Below the pieces are notes generated by a model. It was given only the letters and a program-made list of their open reading frames with translations. It was not told where the DNA came from and made no database searches. The translations under genes and the position numbers were made by a program. From assembly GCA_913031525.1 (NCBI GenBank), contig CAJWGC010000058.1, forward strand, positions 1-7,038: a DNA stretch of 7,038 nucleotides, in the 5' to 3' direction. This DNA comes from an uncultured Acidimicrobiia bacterium (lineage in GTDB: Bacteria > Actinomycetota > Acidimicrobiia > Spongiisociales > UBA5794). This document shows positions 5,832 through 7,038 of the stretch, piece after piece (position 1 is the first letter of the stretch; every line of letters starts with the position of its first letter).

Positions 5832-7038
5832 TCAGGGCTTCGACATAGGGACAGTCGCGCTCGGGAAGGATGCCGCCGAACTGATCCTTGTTCCACGGCT
5901 CGTGGTATTGGTGCTGGGCGATGCGCAGCTTGATCTCGCCGCCGGTGAGATCGACCACGCGGCACGCGAGCCCGACGGCCTTCCGTTGTAGATTGAATCC
6001 GTCCTCTCCGATGAGGTCCGGTTTGGCGGCGGTGTTCCATCGAAGGGAGATGGATTCAAATGCTTCGAGTCTGGCTTCATCCAACACGATGACGAAGCCG
6101 GGGTGGATGTGCAGGATGGTGCGCAGATTCTCCACGACGCCGGACCACGCCGCCGTCGTATCGATGGACCACCGACCTCCCCAGCGGTCGTCGAACTCGG
6201 AGGAAACGATGTGGCCCTGAGCGTGCAGGGCACGTTTTCCATGTAGCGCCGGGCCGTCGGTGTATTTCGGATGAAGCTCGTAACAGGATTCCATTTCGCG
6301 CCCACCGAAGACCAGCACGTTGTGACCGAAGGCGCTGCCTTCGAAGTAGTCGAATCGGTGATTGGTGAAGAATCCGGCGGGATAGGTCGTATCCGGCGTG
6401 CCCCAGTCCACGATCAGGAACTCTCCTTCACCGTCGATGACGATCTGTCCCGGATCGTTGTGTTCGTGGTTGTCTTCGCGCCGCGCCTTGCTGCCGACGA
6501 CGGATGCGGTCTTGTCCCAGTCCCACGAGGTGCGGCTGGAGATGCAGGCACCGTGTTCCCCGTAGGCCATGCCCAAGGGCAGGTGGCCGGCGAGTCCTTC
6601 GGGCTGTAATTCGGAATCCAGGTAGAACAGTTGTTGTGGTGCAGCCAGCGCAGAGCGGTGCCGGTTTGCGAATCCGTGCAGATGAGGGTCCTGGAGGGCC
6701 ATGGCGACGGCGGGCATCCAGTCTGCTTTCAAAGGCGCTCCTGCATGGCCATCGCCATAGGTGTAGAGTCGTCCAGGAGGCACGCACATCTGGATGTACC
6801 ATGTGGCAATGTCGGCAAAAGGCGCCTGGGCCAGACGATTGTCGCAACCCTCCGTCCACCCGAGACGCGCCGCAAAGTAGTCGACGACGAGATAGATGGC
6901 CCCAGCGTAGCCGACACCTTCGTTGAACTCGCCCTGGCTGCCATAGTCGGCCAGATGGCGCTCCATCAGTGGATCGGCGAAGTCGATCAGGCTCTGTGCA
7001 TCAGGATGAAGGCCATCGAGCGCCATGCCGCAGATCCC
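5770..7038 (-). CDS. Heparinase II/III-family polysaccharide lyase, 5' end outside window, 3' end replaced
   Basis: The frame is open from the right edge, so the N-terminus, including any signal peptide, is not in view. Counting from the first Met (7026), residues 30-58 (SQGEFNEGVGYAGA onward) belong to the end of the alpha-barrel domain. The beta-sandwich domain shows the family hallmark NHEHNDPGQIVIDGEGEFLI at 186-205, with its paired His residues, followed by VDWGTP. FGHNVLVFGG (233-242) and WSGVVENLRTILHIHPGFVI (290-309) are typical later strands. These enzymes cleave uronic-acid polysaccharides such as heparin-like chains or alginate by beta-elimination; the substrate cannot be told from the sequence. 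Homology appears to end near 5815-5830, so the last residues before TAA at 5770 (SRWRESGTSRL) are probably read from foreign sequence. The gene is more GC-rich than the core and has no sugar-use neighbours here. Confidence 0.8.
   Translation of the reverse strand, partial: GICGMALDGLHPDAQSLIDFADPLMERHLADYGSQGEFNEGVGYAGAIYLVVDYFAARLGWTEGCDNRLAQAPFADIATWYIQMCVPPGRLYTYGDGHAGAPLKADWMPAVAMALQDPHLHGFANRHRSALAAPQQLFYLDSELQPEGLAGHLPLGMAYGEHGACISSRTSWDWDKTASVVGSKARREDNHEHNDPGQIVIDGEGEFLIVDWGTPDTTYPAGFFTNHRFDYFEGSAFGHNVLVFGGREMESCYELHPKYTDGPALHGKRALHAQGHIVSSEFDDRWGGRWSIDTTAAWSGVVENLRTILHIHPGFVIVLDEARLEAFESISLRWNTAAKPDLIGEDGFNLQRKAVGLACRVVDLTGGEIKLRIAQHQYHEPWNKDQFGGILPERDCPYVEALTQGDRCRLLSRWRESGTSRL
5800..5835. 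other. Right junction: lyase sequence meets beta-propeller gene remnant out of frame
   Basis: On the minus strand, lyase-like coding sequence runs to about Ala-Leu-Thr-Gln-Gly-Asp-Arg (5826-5846), while the propeller-like frame becomes convincing from Ala-Thr-Ala-Ala-Asp (from about 5825). The switch therefore lies within roughly 5800-5835. The two frames differ, no GATC is present, and no direct repeat, inverted repeat or transposase flanks the point. To its right, base composition is more GC-rich by eye. Natural rearrangement and assembly chimera are both possible. Confidence 0.5.

Noticed and set aside
5460..5933. 157-codon plus-strand ORF across the right junction
   Set aside because: It overlaps the end of the XdhC Rossmann gene, then crosses antisense through the propeller remnant and the lyase. 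Its sequence is not protein-like and it spans the suspected join.
5832..6926. Long ORFs in other frames of the lyase region (5832-6305, 5888-6220, 6271-6609, 6428-6859 and 6504-6926)
   Set aside because: They are typical shadow frames of a GC-rich gene. Only the minus-strand frame ending at 5770 carries heparinase II/III motifs.
1..7038. Mobile element, phage, CRISPR or defence island
   Set aside because: No transposase, integrase, regularly spaced repeats, target-site duplication or nuclease gene was seen. The NB-ARC-like piece is a fragment without its ATPase core and does not amount to a defence system.

Overview
The central part of this window (about 273 to 5825) looks like a moderate-GC actinobacterial chromosome. 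The protein families and their order point that way: an NrtR-type Nudix regulator sits beside nadA-nadB-nadC, starts are often GTG or TTG, and genes overlap tightly. No 16S rRNA or other marker gene is present, so the phylum is an inference.

Reading the minus strand from right to left, the core holds nrtR (4102-3194), nadA (2973-1999), nadB (1989-430) and the first 54-55 codons of nadC (from 433). These are the enzymes of de novo NAD synthesis from aspartate: NadB oxidises L-aspartate to iminoaspartate, NadA condenses that with dihydroxyacetone phosphate to quinolinate, and NadC converts quinolinate to nicotinate mononucleotide. nadA-nadB-nadC are packed for translational coupling. A perfect 15-bp palindrome lies just upstream of the nadA ribosome binding site and is the best candidate NrtR operator. 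Divergently, on the plus strand, an XdhC-type molybdenum-hydroxylase maturation factor is encoded as two overlapping genes (4449-4757 and 4751-5536). They may be preceded by a small coupled ORF (4279-4452). No molybdenum hydroxylase subunit genes are visible.

Both ends of the core are abruptly broken. On the left, nadC stops matching its family at a GATC site (269-272). It continues in frame into a segment that resembles the winged-helix part of an NB-ARC/STAND ATPase, of a kind that looks eukaryotic. On the right, the core ends inside the last part of a beta-propeller/esterase-like protein gene (minus strand, 5583 to about 5831). There it is joined, out of frame, to a more GC-rich, 5'-incomplete heparinase II/III-family polysaccharide lyase gene (minus strand, about 5810 to 7038 and beyond).

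The simplest reading is a three-piece mosaic: NB-ARC fragment, actinobacterial core, lyase fragment. No transposase, integrase, direct repeat or tRNA was seen at either junction, so an assembly or cloning chimera is at least as likely as natural rearrangement. I see no convincing undescribed defence or mobile system. The most useful leads are the two junctions, the candidate NrtR operator, the split XdhC pair and the possible small ORF ahead of it. No rRNA, tRNA, CRISPR array or insertion sequence was recognised.
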